Notes: generated by a model not told the origin, from the sequence alone. A stretch of DNA of 64,000 nucleotides from K23-9 sp964460665 (GCA_964460665.1 CAYWSL010000007.1:1-64000), one strand, 5' to 3'; shown: positions 27,522-36,825, counted from the first letter of the stretch. Translations and numbers: made by a program.

Positions 27522-30500
27522 TTATTTCAGTTGGTTCAGGCGATCTTTGGACTTCTTGGCTAATTCGTGATCGGGGTGTTTGTCGATCACGTACTTAAAG
27601 AAGTCACCGGCAAATTGTCTCGCCTTGTTGCGGTTGTTGTCGCTTTTTGCGATTTGCATCAGCTGTTCGCTGCAACGTCCCGCCTCGAAGCCGCTTTTCG
27701 CCTGCCAGTTCTTGATTGCGTTCGGAGCATTTTGAGCGTTGAATCCAAACATCACACGTTGGAACTCGGGAATCGCTTTGTCGTACTGTTTTTGTGCAAA
27801 GTAGATCTCGCCCATCATGAAACGCGAGCGTGCTGCGATTTCACTGCGATACTTGTTTGCGATTTCGGAGTAGTACTTCAACGCTTTCTCATTCTCATTC
27901 TTTTGTTGGTGAGCGTATCCCGTTTCATAGAATAGTTGCGGCAAGTAGTCGGTGCTTGGAAATCGCGTTTTCAGTTCTTCGTACCATGCGATCGCGTTGT
28001 CCCACTGTCTTTGCTGGCTGGCGCTCTGGCCGCCATGCAGCAGAATCAGTTCGCGAACTTGTTGTTCGGCCGCATCGCGGACCGTTTGGGACGTGTCGTT
28101 GTTTTGTCGGATTCGCCTACGGGCAACTTCATAGGAAGCCAGTGCGCCGCGGTAGTCTTCTTGCTCGAACTTGCACTCACCAACCATCATCATCGCATCG
28201 AGTGCAAGCTTTCCCTCGCCGTGCTTGTCGGCCTGAGCTTGGAAAGCACGTTGCGCTTTGGAGTAGTCTTGGGACTTGAAGTAGGACCAGCCAAGTCGAT
28301 AGTGCGCCTTTTCGGACAAGGCTTTGTCTTGAGTGTTTTTCGTTGCAACAAGAAACTGCTTCGCAGCTTCTTTCCAATCTCCGGCGGAGTAGTTCGTTTG
28401 GCCGACCACGTAGGCGGCTTCGCCTGAGACATCCGCTTCGGGATAACGCTTCACAAGCTCGGCGAATGTTTTTTCGGCGCCTTTGTCATCGCCTGATTCA
28501 CGCTGTGACCAGCCCAATTCGTAAAGCACTTTTTCCATCGATGGGTACTTGGGCACTTCGTCGACAATGTTTTGGAGACGCTTGGCCGCCTTGCTGTGGC
28601 GGTCCTGTTTTTGATCGATCAGGGCCAATTCATACAACGCGTGCCCCAAGTTGATTCCCTTTGGATCCAGTTCCAGGAACTCGGCCAGGTCCTTCGCTGA
28701 ATCGTCCAAGCGATTCAGGTGGCGAAGCGAAATACCACGGGCCAGCAAAGCGTCGTCGCCGACAGGGTGTTGTTTGAATTCTTTTAACACGCGATCCAGT
28801 GGTGCCACGGCGTTTTTGTGTTGGTTGTCCTGCATCAGCGACCAGCCTTGCCCGTAAAGTGCATAGGGAATCAAGGCTGGATCCGCCTTGGACGCAACAA
28901 TTTTGCCGTACAGATCGACGGCACTAGCGAAGTCTTTTTTTCGCGATGCGGCTTGAGCCAACTTGTATCGGGCTTGATCGGCCATGCGGGGCGATCCGTT
29001 GTCAGCGACACTTTTCCAAATGTCGTTCGCTTCTTTCGCTTTGCCGTCCGAATTCAGCGAAACGCCTGACAGCAGTTTGGCTTCATCGCTACGAGCTCCT
29101 GTTGGATCGATAACGCTAGCCTGTTGGTAGGCCTTCGCGGCGTCACTGAACTTGCGTGTCATCTGATAGGCGAAACCGATCAGCATCTGCGCCTCGGCCT
29201 TCTGCGCAGGTGCGGACAACGTTCTGTACTCACCTTTTAGCAAATCAACTGTGTCGTCGAATTGCTTAGCTGCGTTGGACGCTGCCGCTCCTCGCAAGAC
29301 CCACATTGGACGTTGTTGATTCGTTGATGCCGGGGTTTGCTTCAACAGTTCACGATAGGCTTTTGCTGCTTCGGCGGGCTTGTTGCTAAGCAGGTTTCCT
29401 TCTGCGGCGATGAACTGCACATCGGCGACCAAGTCGTCTTTTGAAAACTTCGATAGAAACTCGGTTGATAGTTTCAGTGCCTTGTCTGCTTGGCCCGTTT
29501 GCAACGCCGAAAACGCCGCGTTGTAAAGTGCTCGCGGTGCCAGCGGGCTATCGGGCGACTTGCGGTAAACGGACTCGGCGACTTCGATCGACTCTTTGAC
29601 GGTTTTAGGGTCAAGCGAGAGTGCTTCGGCGTAATCGAGTTTCAGCTCGACTGCATACTCGCCTTCGGCGCCATCATCGATTCGCTGCTTCGCCAGTTTG
29701 GCCGCCTCCGTTGCGTTTCCTTCTCGAATAAGAATTCGTGACAACCAGTGGGCTGCTTCGGTGGCGGTTTCGGCGTTCTTCTGTTTCAGGACGGCTCGAA
29801 AGCCAGCGGCAGCTTGCTTCATGTTTCCGCTGCGATAGTTGCTTTGGGCGGCCGCCATCAACGCCGTGCCAGCGTACTTTGAATCGGGGAAGTCCTTTTC
29901 AAGTCGCGCGTAGTTTTTTGCTGCTTCAGCGGGACGACCGTCTTGAACCATGGCAAACGCTTGGCGGAAAATTGCATACGCTTTGTCGTCGTCCGACTTG
30001 GTGGCCTTGATGGCGCGGCTGAAGTAGTCGATCGCTTTCTTGTGATCCTTTCGGTAGATCATGAGATCGCCGATGCGAAGGTACACGTCGGTGATCAGGT
30101 CTTCGTCTTCGCAGCTGCTGGTTAGCTGCTGGTAAGACGAGAGTGCTTTGTCGATTTGGTCCAGCTCTTCGTGAGCGATCCCACGGGAGTACAACGCGTC
30201 ACAGCGAAGCGGCGAATCTTTGGCTGCCGGCAGGGCCAGCAACTTGTTGTACGAATCGATGGCTTTTTTGCGGTCGCCCAAGCCGTAGCTGGCTTCGCCG
30301 GAGTAGAACAACGCTCGGTCAAGAAATTGGCTTTTCGGTTTTTCTTTCTGCAGTTTGTCGTAAGCTGCGATGGTCGCTTTTAGATATTTTGCGTTTCGCG
30401 TTTCACCTTCGTCGGATGCCGCGTACCAACACCATCCCTGATTGGCCAAGCTCTCTTCGCGCAGTTCGAACTTGCTGTTCTTAAGCGCCCGTTCAAACGC

Positions 30501-30806
30501 TTCGGCCGCCGCTGCGTAATCCGGCGACTCTTTTTGCATGTAGCAAACGCCCAAGTAGTGGGCCGCGCGCGAAGCCATCTTGTCTTTAGGGTATTCCTTC
30601 AGGAAGTCCTTCCAAGCGTCGATCGCCAGATCGAAGGCGCCGTTGGTTTGGAAGTTTGCCGCGTCGGCATAGGCGGCAAGTGATTCGTCAGTGGAATCGG
30701 CTGCTTGAGTGACCGGTGCAATGGACACCAAAGCGATGGCGATCAATAGGAACGGGGCAACTCGCTGGATAGCGATATGACCAATCGATGAAACGATGCA
30801 ACGCAC
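27522..30806 (-). CDS. Large exported TPR protein
   Basis: The 1094-residue product begins with a signal peptide (about 1-35, VAPFLLIAIALVSIAPVTQAA). The remainder is about 25 tetratricopeptide-type repeats, recognisable by recurring patterns such as DAWKDFLKEYPKDKMA, KAIDYFSRAIKA and AIPEFQRVMFGF. Several units resemble the TPRs of YbgF/CpoB and BamD-like proteins, ending in the typical DKHPDHELAKKSKDRL. It should be a periplasmic or outer membrane-associated scaffold. It is the first gene of the operon with exbB, exbD and the TonB-like toroid gene, so I infer it helps that energised complex bind envelope partners. Confidence 0.88.
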   Translation of the reverse strand: MRCIVSSIGHIAIQRVAPFLLIAIALVSIAPVTQAADSTDESLAAYADAANFQTNGAFDLAIDAWKDFLKEYPKDKMASRAAHYLGVCYMQKESPDYAAAAEAFERALKNSKFELREESLANQGWCWYAASDEGETRNAKYLKATIAAYDKLQKEKPKSQFLDRALFYSGEASYGLGDRKKAIDSYNKLLALPAAKDSPLRCDALYSRGIAHEELDQIDKALSSYQQLTSSCEDEDLITDVYLRIGDLMIYRKDHKKAIDYFSRAIKATKSDDDKAYAIFRQAFAMVQDGRPAEAAKNYARLEKDFPDSKYAGTALMAAAQSNYRSGNMKQAAAGFRAVLKQKNAETATEAAHWLSRILIREGNATEAAKLAKQRIDDGAEGEYAVELKLDYAEALSLDPKTVKESIEVAESVYRKSPDSPLAPRALYNAAFSALQTGQADKALKLSTEFLSKFSKDDLVADVQFIAAEGNLLSNKPAEAAKAYRELLKQTPASTNQQRPMWVLRGAAASNAAKQFDDTVDLLKGEYRTLSAPAQKAEAQMLIGFAYQMTRKFSDAAKAYQQASVIDPTGARSDEAKLLSGVSLNSDGKAKEANDIWKSVADNGSPRMADQARYKLAQAASRKKDFASAVDLYGKIVASKADPALIPYALYGQGWSLMQDNQHKNAVAPLDRVLKEFKQHPVGDDALLARGISLRHLNRLDDSAKDLAEFLELDPKGINLGHALYELALIDQKQDRHSKAAKRLQNIVDEVPKYPSMEKVLYELGWSQRESGDDKGAEKTFAELVKRYPEADVSGEAAYVVGQTNYSAGDWKEAAKQFLVATKNTQDKALSEKAHYRLGWSYFKSQDYSKAQRAFQAQADKHGEGKLALDAMMMVGECKFEQEDYRGALASYEVARRRIRQNNDTSQTVRDAAEQQVRELILLHGGQSASQQRQWDNAIAWYEELKTRFPSTDYLPQLFYETGYAHQQKNENEKALKYYSEIANKYRSEIAARSRFMMGEIYFAQKQYDKAIPEFQRVMFGFNAQNAPNAIKNWQAKSGFEAGRCSEQLMQIAKSDNNRNKARQFAGDFFKYVIDKHPDHELAKKSKDRLNQLK

Positions 30807-31357
30807 GGGATTTTATCTCGACGGAATCAAATGAACGAAGGGGAACAACGGCCAGCGCGTGAGGCGGCTGTGCCGTGGTCTCAATGAGTCGCCGCCGATG
30901 GCTCGTCGTCCGTCCTTGAACATCATGCTGCATCAGCAAGTGGCGACCCAATAGTTTAGCCATGACCCACTGGAGTCGATAGTTCGTCGTTCAACTTGCC
31001 TAGGCCATAAAGTCGTGGTGACACGACCACAACGCCAGGATCTTAGCTCGTGTCAGCTCGCGACTGCTTGCCATAGGCGGTTCTGTCCGCGTAAACGGGC
31101 TGTTGCGGTGTGTTAAGACTGTGCTTTGCGCCAGCAAGCGACAAAACGTAGGTCCATAACGCCGTTCAGAAATCGATATTTTGCCGCCGTTTGGGTGGCT
31201 TGTTTCCGACACTTAGGCGTGTGACGCCGTCATCTTGTCGTTGGGGTGGTCCGAATTCGCAACCGTCTGGGTTACCCTATACCATCGTGGCCAAGCGGCA
31301 TCGTTGCGTTTGGCCGCGTTGCTTAAGTCGATTTCTCTTGCATTGCGTCAGGCTGCC
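30807..31357. other. 550-base divergent intergenic region
   Basis: No convincing protein gene is present. A 70-codon minus-strand open frame (31000-31212) has no protein-like features. A perfect hairpin with 6-bp arms (GTCGTG/CACGAC) and a GTGA loop lies at 31012-31027. The region should hold promoters for the TPR-ExbBD operon on the left and the epimerase gene on the right. An unrecognised structured RNA is possible but not demonstrated. Confidence 0.4.
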
Positions 31358-32341
31358 GTGAGTTCAAAAACTTGTCTCGTTACCGGTGGAGCCGGGTTTA
31401 TCGGATCCCACCTTACCGAATGTTTGCTCCAGCAGGGGCACAAAGTCATCGTCGTTGACGACCTCTCAACCGGTCAGAAAAACAACCTTGATCATGTGCT
31501 CGGACACGAGCGACTGGAATACATCCAGGGCACAGTCGAAGACGAAGCGTTGGTGGCCGAAGTCTGCGATCGTGCGGATCGTGTTTACCACTTAGCTGCT
31601 GCGGTTGGCGTAGCATTGATTGCCAAGCAACCGATTCAAACGATCGAGCGAAACATTTATCCGACGCAGTTGATTTTGAATCGGTTGGGTGATCGCGCGG
31701 CGAAAGGTGACTACGTTCCATGCTTCATCGCCAGTACCAGCGAAGTGTACGGCAAGAACCCCAAAGAGACTTGGTGCGAGGAAGATGACTTGGTGTTTGG
31801 TGCGACCACCAAACCGCGTTGGAGCTACGGCGTTTCCAAAGCGATCGATGAATTCTTGGCGTTGGCTTTCTTCAAAGAGAAGAAACTGCCAGCGGTCGTG
31901 TGCCGCTTCTTTAATGTGGTGGGCCCGCGTCAAACCGGAGCCTACGGGATGGTGTTGCCGCGGTTCGTTGATGCCGCACTGCGAGGTGAGGCGCTAACGG
32001 TGCACGACGATGGCCATCAGATCCGTTGCTTTGCACACGTCGACGATGTGGTTGGCGGATTGATGAAACTGGTCGAAACGCCCGAAGCAGCTGGGCAGAT
32101 TTACAACATCGGCAGCGACCAACCGGTTTCGATTCTGCAGCTTGCCCAGCGCGTGATCGCGCGCGTCAATCCTGATGCGAAGATCAATTTTCAGTCGTAC
32201 GCTGACGCCTACGACGATTCGTTCGAGGACATTCGTCGCCGAGTTCCCGATTTGAGTCGGATCCGCGAAACGATCGGCTACGCGCCAACAAAAGACTTGG
32301 ATGCGATCATCGACGCCGTGGCAGACTATCAGCGCGGCTAA
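31358..32341 (+). CDS. NAD-dependent sugar-nucleotide epimerase/dehydratase
   Basis: This 327-residue extended short-chain dehydrogenase starts directly with the NAD-binding glycine motif (LVTGGAGFIGSH), then VVDDLSTG, the HLAAAVG loop, the catalytic STSEVYG and the Y-x3-K pair in YGVSKAIDE. Substrate-side segments VVGPRQTGAYGMVLPR and DDGHQIRCFAHVDDV are typical of UDP-/GDP-sugar epimerases and UDP-glucuronate decarboxylases. I chose the GTG at 31358, which gives the normal N-terminus. An upstream TTG at 31235 would add 41 residues with no family match. It probably supplies an activated sugar for envelope glycans. Confidence 0.86.
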   Translation: MSSKTCLVTGGAGFIGSHLTECLLQQGHKVIVVDDLSTGQKNNLDHVLGHERLEYIQGTVEDEALVAEVCDRADRVYHLAAAVGVALIAKQPIQTIERNIYPTQLILNRLGDRAAKGDYVPCFIASTSEVYGKNPKETWCEEDDLVFGATTKPRWSYGVSKAIDEFLALAFFKEKKLPAVVCRFFNVVGPRQTGAYGMVLPRFVDAALRGEALTVHDDGHQIRCFAHVDDVVGGLMKLVETPEAAGQIYNIGSDQPVSILQLAQRVIARVNPDAKINFQSYADAYDDSFEDIRRRVPDLSRIRETIGYAPTKDLDAIIDAVADYQRG

Positions 32342-32362
32342 CGGTTAGCAGCTGTTTTCACG

Positions 32363-32743
32363 CTACTCAGCTTTGGCGCCGACATAGGACATTCGCAGCA
32401 CGTGAAGTGCTTCGCTGAGCATCTTAGATTCGTCGTCGGTCAAGTTGCCTTTGGTCTTTTCGCCCAGCATGTCTAGTGTGTCGATAAAGTGCTTTGCGAA
32501 TGGCTTGTTCACTTCGGCTTTGCCGGTTGCGGGATTGGGCATCTGCCCCAGTGCTGCCATCGCTTGGGTGAACATCATCGATACCATCACCTCAAACGAA
32601 GCTGGAGGTGGCGCGGTTGGGTATTCGCTGCTCGAATCAGCACTGGGCTCGCTGGTCGAATCGGCGTCGGGTTTAGAGCTTAGGTCGCCCGCGGCATCCG
32701 CGTCGCTACTCTTGTCCATCGGCACAAAATCATCATCACTCAT
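32363..32743 (-). CDS. DUF1844 domain protein
   Basis: The product is 126 residues long. The first half is acidic and Ser/Asp-rich (disordered). The second half is a DUF1844 helical domain: PPPASFEVMVSMMFTQAMAALGQ, then KHFIDTLDMLGEKTKGNLT and ALHVLRMSYV. The ATG at 32743 places its start 8 bases inside the end of pyrG, so it is translationally coupled to CTP synthase. The longer frame to 32842 lies wholly within pyrG and is unlikely. The family is widespread and uncharacterised. Confidence 0.83.
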   Translation of the reverse strand: MSDDDFVPMDKSSDADAAGDLSSKPDADSTSEPSADSSSEYPTAPPPASFEVMVSMMFTQAMAALGQMPNPATGKAEVNKPFAKHFIDTLDMLGEKTKGNLTDDESKMLSEALHVLRMSYVGAKAE

Positions 32744-34406
32744 TGGTCGTTGACTCAATCGGTTGAGGTGGAGATTGGGGTTCTGATTCCGTTCCAATAC
32801 GATGTTTGCGACGCTCAATTGCTGCTTCGACAAATCCGGCAAACAACGGATGCGCCTTCAGTGGCTTGCTCTTGAATTCAGGGTGGAACTGCACCGCGAC
32901 AAACCAAGGATGGTCGGGTAGTTCGACGATTTCGACCAAGCCACCATCGGGACTGGTGCCTGAAAAACGCATGCCGTTGGCTTCGTATTGCTGACGGTAC
33001 ACGTTGTTGAATTCGTACCGGTGGCGATGCCGTTCGTCTACGTTGTCCGTGCCATACGCGTGACCCGCAGTGCTCTTGCTATCCAGTTTGGTCGGCTGGC
33101 TGCCAAGTCGCATCGTGCCGCCCATTTGGGTGACGTTTTGCTGTTCGTCCAGCAAGCAAATCACCGGATGCTGAGTGTCTTTGTCGAACTCGCTGGAGTG
33201 AGCGTTCTCCAAATCCATTTCGTGACGACCGTATTCGATCACGGCACACTGCATGCCCAGGCAAATGCCAAAGAACGGGATGCCGCGTTCGCGCGCGAAC
33301 TTGATCGCTTGCACCTTGCCTTCGATACCGCGTTCACCGAATCCGCCGGGCACCAGGACTCCGTGGTAGCCGCTTAACAAACGCTCGGCGCCTTCGCGTT
33401 CGATGTCCGCGCTCTGGATGCGACCGATGCGAATCTGTGCTTGGTGATGCATCCCCGCGTGGTCGATCGATTCGTAAATCGATTTGTAGGCGTCTTTGTG
33501 TTCCGCGTACTTACCAACCACGGCGATCGAAACTTCGTGCCGTGGATTACGTAGCCGATGCAGCAGGTCGACCCATGGTGCAATGTCCAAAGCCTTTGCG
33601 GCCGTCAGCCCAAGTTGGTTGACGACCAATTCATCCAGCTTGTTGTCGACTAGCGAGATCGGCACTTCGTAAATCGAAAAGTCCTTGTCCTTCTCTTCGA
33701 TCACCGCTTCGACGGGAACGTTGCAGAATAGAGCGATCTTTTCGCGGTCGTCACGACTGATCGAGTGCTCGCAGCGGCAGACCAGGATGTCGGGTTGAAT
33801 ACCGATTCGACGAAGCTGGCCGACCGAGTGTTGTGTGGGCTTGGTTTTCAGTTCGTCAGCCGCCTTCAAATACGGCACCAGCGTCAGGTGCATGTACAGA
33901 ACGTTTTCGCGGCCCACGTCTTGAGAATATTGCCGGATCGCTTCCAAAAACGGCAAGCTTTCAATGTCACCGACGGTGCCACCGATCTCGGTGATTACGA
34001 CATCAACGTCATCGTCGCCCATCCGCTGGATAACGGATTTGATTTCATTGGTGATGTGCGGGATAACTTGAACGGTTTTTCCAAGGAAATGACCTTGGCG
34101 TTCCTTTTCGATCACGGACAAGTAGATTTGTCCGGTCGTGTAGTTGCAGTCGCGAGTCAGTGCGCCAGAAGTGAATCGTTCGTAGTGGCCAAGATCCAGA
34201 TCGGTCTCACTACCATCATCCAGCACGTACACTTCGCCGTGTTGGTAGGGGCTCATGGTTCCCGGATCGACGTTGATGTACGGATCCAGTTTCTGCATTC
34301 GCACGTGTAGGCCACGTTGCTCAAGCAGCATTCCAAGCGAAGCAGCCGTTAGGCCTTTACCAAGCGAGCTAACGACGCCGCCGGTTACAAAGATGTGTTT
34401 CGTCAT
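32736..34406 (-). CDS. pyrG: CTP synthase
   Basis: This 556-residue enzyme makes CTP from UTP, ATP and glutamine. The N-terminal synthetase domain opens with FVTGGVVSSLGKGLTAASLG and continues with KLDPYINVDPGTMSPYQHGE. The C-terminal glutamine amidotransferase domain has the nucleophile loop GICLGMQCAVIEYGR, the oxyanion segment LVPGGFGERG and the catalytic VQFHPEFKS. Length and all motifs are normal. It lies 76 bases downstream of kdsB on the same strand. KdsB consumes CTP, so joint expression makes sense. Confidence 0.98.
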   Translation of the reverse strand: MTKHIFVTGGVVSSLGKGLTAASLGMLLEQRGLHVRMQKLDPYINVDPGTMSPYQHGEVYVLDDGSETDLDLGHYERFTSGALTRDCNYTTGQIYLSVIEKERQGHFLGKTVQVIPHITNEIKSVIQRMGDDDVDVVITEIGGTVGDIESLPFLEAIRQYSQDVGRENVLYMHLTLVPYLKAADELKTKPTQHSVGQLRRIGIQPDILVCRCEHSISRDDREKIALFCNVPVEAVIEEKDKDFSIYEVPISLVDNKLDELVVNQLGLTAAKALDIAPWVDLLHRLRNPRHEVSIAVVGKYAEHKDAYKSIYESIDHAGMHHQAQIRIGRIQSADIEREGAERLLSGYHGVLVPGGFGERGIEGKVQAIKFARERGIPFFGICLGMQCAVIEYGRHEMDLENAHSSEFDKDTQHPVICLLDEQQNVTQMGGTMRLGSQPTKLDSKSTAGHAYGTDNVDERHRHRYEFNNVYRQQYEANGMRFSGTSPDGGLVEIVELPDHPWFVAVQFHPEFKSKPLKAHPLFAGFVEAAIERRKHRIGTESEPQSPPQPIESTTNE

Positions 34407-34482
34407 GGAATCGGATCATACCGCGCCCACCATTTTGCGAAAGCCGTTCCAACGCGAAACTGACCAAGAGTTTTGAAGCCGC

Positions 34483-35250
34483 CTACTGCCCAGGCGTCAA
34501 ACGCTGTATGAACGCGTCTAAATCCGCCTGGGTGTCGATTCCGGGTGCCCCGTGGTCGACCTGAGCGACTGCGATGTGTTTTCCGGCCTCGATCGCACGC
34601 AGCTGTTCCAGGCGTTCGTGCTGTTCCAGTGGGCTGGGCGATTGGGCGGCGAACCACTGCAAAAAATCACGGCGGTAAGCGTACAGCCCCAAGTGGTGCC
34701 AGAAGATTGGTGGATCAGCCGTTAGAGCTTCATCAGTGACGCCACCGCGCACATGCGGTACGACGCTGCGGCTGAAGTACACCGCCCTGCCCTGCCCCGT
34801 TTGTGGGTTGCCCGCCAGAACGATTTTGACATTCGACGGATCGTTCAACAGTTCGTGGTCGCGAATTGGTGTCCCAACAGTCGACATGTCGGCTGCCTGG
34901 CAATCCAGCAGAGCCCGAGCGACACGATCGATGGCGGCGGGGTCGATTTCGGGTTCATCGCCTTGCACATTGACGAACACTTCGACATCCGGCATCGCAT
35001 CAGCGACTTCGGCGATCCGGTCGGTCCCGCTGGCGCAGTCGCCGGTCATGATCCAGTTGCCGCCAAACGAATCAACTTCGTCGGCCAGCTTGTCGTCGTC
35101 AACGGCAACGACGACGCCATCAGCCGTTTGCGTCTGGCTGGCGGCTTCGTAAGTGTGCTGAAGAATCGATTTTCCACCCGCCCGCCGAAGCAATTTCTCG
35201 CTAAGCCGAGTGGATGCAAGTCGCGCGGGGATAACGATGTGTAATGACAT
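34483..35250 (-). CDS. kdsB: 3-deoxy-manno-octulosonate cytidylyltransferase (CMP-Kdo synthetase)
   Basis: This 255-residue enzyme activates Kdo with CTP to form CMP-Kdo for lipopolysaccharide. The family start is IVIPARLASTRLSEKLL, the nucleotide loop of KdsB. The conserved WIMTGDCASGTDRIAEVA follows, then VNVQGDEPEIDP, HLGLYAYRRDFL and LEQLRAIEAGK. Length is typical. It indicates that the organism makes a Kdo-containing outer membrane glycolipid. The upstream side is the long leader region of the B12-regulated locus on the opposite strand. Confidence 0.96.
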   Translation of the reverse strand: MSLHIVIPARLASTRLSEKLLRRAGGKSILQHTYEAASQTQTADGVVVAVDDDKLADEVDSFGGNWIMTGDCASGTDRIAEVADAMPDVEVFVNVQGDEPEIDPAAIDRVARALLDCQAADMSTVGTPIRDHELLNDPSNVKIVLAGNPQTGQGRAVYFSRSVVPHVRGGVTDEALTADPPIFWHHLGLYAYRRDFLQWFAAQSPSPLEQHERLEQLRAIEAGKHIAVAQVDHGAPGIDTQADLDAFIQRLTPGQ

Positions 35251-35587
35251 GTCCCCTAGCGTAGCGCTTCATTCACCGTTGACGCTAGACCTGATAGCGC
35301 CTGTGACCCGAGGTAGAGCTTTACCGCAGTTTCTACTTTTCTGCCCCTTCGACGCCCTGGCAATCAGTTTTCGGTCGGGCAGTTTTATTTAAGTCGGGAG
35401 TTTGTAGGTCGGGCTGCCTCCATTCTGAGTAGCATTTTGCGATTGTGATCAGTTTTTGGAGTCGGGGGGGGAGCATGCGAGTGCTGGCAATGAGTCCGGT
35501 AGCGTCGGATTCACAGTCAGAATTGGTTCGCGAAAGGCGTGAATGGAGCCAATTGAGCGAAGGATTGGGCGATCTTTTGATTGTGGT
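35251..35587. other. Intergenic region between kdsB and the riboswitch promoter
   Basis: No gene is supported in this stretch. It holds the kdsB promoter region (reading left) and unassigned sequence with a G-rich run (nearly all G at 35464-35470). The short open frames on both strands lack protein character. Confidence 0.35.
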
Positions 35588-35615
35588 TTGACAGGTCTGC
35601 CGAGGATGCTAAATT
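35588..35615 (+). promoter_or_regulatory. Putative sigma70-type promoter of the cobalamin riboswitch leader
   Basis: A perfect -35 box TTGACA (35588-35593) is followed after 16 bases by TAAATT (35610-35615, 4 of 6 matches to TATAAT). Transcription would start around 35622, a few bases before the P1 stem of the riboswitch at 35628. That good fit supports both calls. Confidence 0.6.
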
Positions 35616-35627
35616 CTGAACCACGTT

Positions 35628-35839
35628 GAGAGGTGACACGGTTGGGGAGCGATTTTGATCGCCCCGTTTTACAACCGCGTAACAGGGAACTTCGGTGCAA
35701 CTCCGAGACGGCCCGGCCGCTGTAACTGATGGATCAATCAAACGATTGGTCAGACTTTGCTCACTCTTTGCCATTGTTCGCCAGAGTGCGAATGAGAAGG
35801 CGAGCAAAGAAACATCAGAAGTCAGAAGACCTACCTTTC
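35628..35839 (+). ncRNA. Cobalamin (B12) riboswitch
   Basis: The B12 box and core are clear: AACAGGGAA at 35681-35689, CGGTGCAACTCCG at 35693-35705, and GACGGCCCGGCCGCTGTAAC, a close variant of the family's GCC-rich/CTGTAA signature, at 35707-35726. The 3' core AGTCAGAAGACCTACC matches the usual pattern ending in GGAGACC-TGCC. Supporting stems are P1 GAGAGGT (35628-35634) with ACCTTTC (35833-35839, one G-U pair), and a peripheral helix CTTTGCTC (35755-35762) with GAGCAAAG (35802-35809), enclosing CACTCT/AGAGTG. It should bind adenosylcobalamin or another cobamide and lower expression of the downstream genes when B12 is plentiful. Confidence 0.9.
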
Positions 35840-35904
35840 ATCGGGCATACGTGACCTTCTTGGGTGAGGTCAATGTCGCAAACGAGTCACCACGATGGTG
35901 ATGC

Positions 35905-35937
35905 GCAGTCGATGCATTTCGGCTGCATACGTTTTTT
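35905..35937 (+). terminator. Rho-independent terminator, likely riboswitch expression platform
   Basis: An 8-bp stem (GCAGTCGA at 35905-35912 with TCGGCTGC at 35919-35926, one G-U pair) with a 6-base loop is followed five bases later by six T residues (35932-35937). It sits between the riboswitch and the first start codon at 35974. A small perfect hairpin (TCACCA/TGGTGA, 35887-35901) just upstream may take part in the switch. Confidence 0.65.
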
Positions 35938-35973
35938 ATATTCGCATGCTCTCGTTGTAGTTGAGCTTTATCC

Positions 35974-36825
35974 ATGCGCGACTTGTATCGCTGTGTGATC
36001 TGTGGGTCACTGCGCTCATTTCAACCACTGTGCCCGTTCGTTAAGGGGCGTCGTGGTTTCACGATGGTCGAACTATTGGTTGTGATCGCGATCATTGGCA
36101 TTTTGATCGGGTTGTTGTTGCCTGCGGTTCAGGCGGCACGCGAGGCGGCGCGGCAAGCCAATTGTCGTAATCACCAACATCAAATCGGGTTGGCGCTGCA
36201 CAACTACCACAGCATGCACCGATCGCTGCCGATCGGGTGCTTGGAGTGGAGAAACTTCCGAGCTCCGCAGACCAGAAAGAACTTTGCGTGGTCAGCTTTT
36301 CTGTTGCCTTTTTTGGAGCAGCAATCACTGTATGACGCGATTGATTTTAACTACGCCTACGACCATCCCAACAATGTCGAAGCGGCTGCCACAGTCGTCG
36401 AGACTTACATGTGCCCGACGGAAGTTCCCGAGGGTGGGCCGCGCGGTGAAATCAGTTACGGCGGACTGTTTGGAGAACGGATCGTTGATTCTCGCCCCGA
36501 TGACGGCATGTTTTTATACGATCGCAAACTGGCGTTTCGAGACTGTTTTGATGGACTGTCGAACACGATGGCTACGGGGGAAGACATGATCGGGCCCGAT
36601 AGCGAGTGGATTAATGGCGGCAACGTCTTTGTCCAATCGCATCCGATCAACGACAGCTCGGTATGGGTTGGTGACAACGAAATTCGATCATTGCACCCCG
36701 CTGGTGCGATGGTGTTGTTCATGGACGGTAGCGTTCACATGTTGAACCAGTCCATGGACGCTGTCCTAGTTGGGCAACTGATTACAAGAGATCGCATGGA
36801 GATCATTCCTGCGAACTCGTTTTGA
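35974..36825 (+). CDS. DUF1559 prepilin-like protein under a cobalamin riboswitch
   Basis: This 283-residue protein has a type IV prepilin-style N-terminus. A basic leader ends in GRRG, then FTMVELLVVIAIIGILIG forms the methylated-helix segment with Glu at +5. The rest is a DUF1559 domain, including AREAARQANCRNHQHQIGLAL and LHNYHSMHRSLP near the start. At the end it has the family signature HPAGAMVLFMDGSVHMLNQS. Such proteins are numerous in planctomycetes, exported and thought to form pseudopili or surface structures. It is the first gene after the B12 riboswitch and terminator, and the DUF4465 gene follows 37 bases later, so both should be B12-repressed. Confidence 0.88.
   Translation: MRDLYRCVICGSLRSFQPLCPFVKGRRGFTMVELLVVIAIIGILIGLLLPAVQAAREAARQANCRNHQHQIGLALHNYHSMHRSLPIGCLEWRNFRAPQTRKNFAWSAFLLPFLEQQSLYDAIDFNYAYDHPNNVEAAATVVETYMCPTEVPEGGPRGEISYGGLFGERIVDSRPDDGMFLYDRKLAFRDCFDGLSNTMATGEDMIGPDSEWINGGNVFVQSHPINDSSVWVGDNEIRSLHPAGAMVLFMDGSVHMLNQSMDAVLVGQLITRDRMEIIPANSF

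Noticed and set aside
31000..31212. 70-codon minus-strand open frame
   Set aside because: No initiation signal or domain; contains the hairpin and looks like non-coding intergenic DNA.
31235..31357. Upstream TTG extension of the epimerase
   Set aside because: The added 41 residues have no family match; the GTG at 31358 gives a normal Rossmann start.
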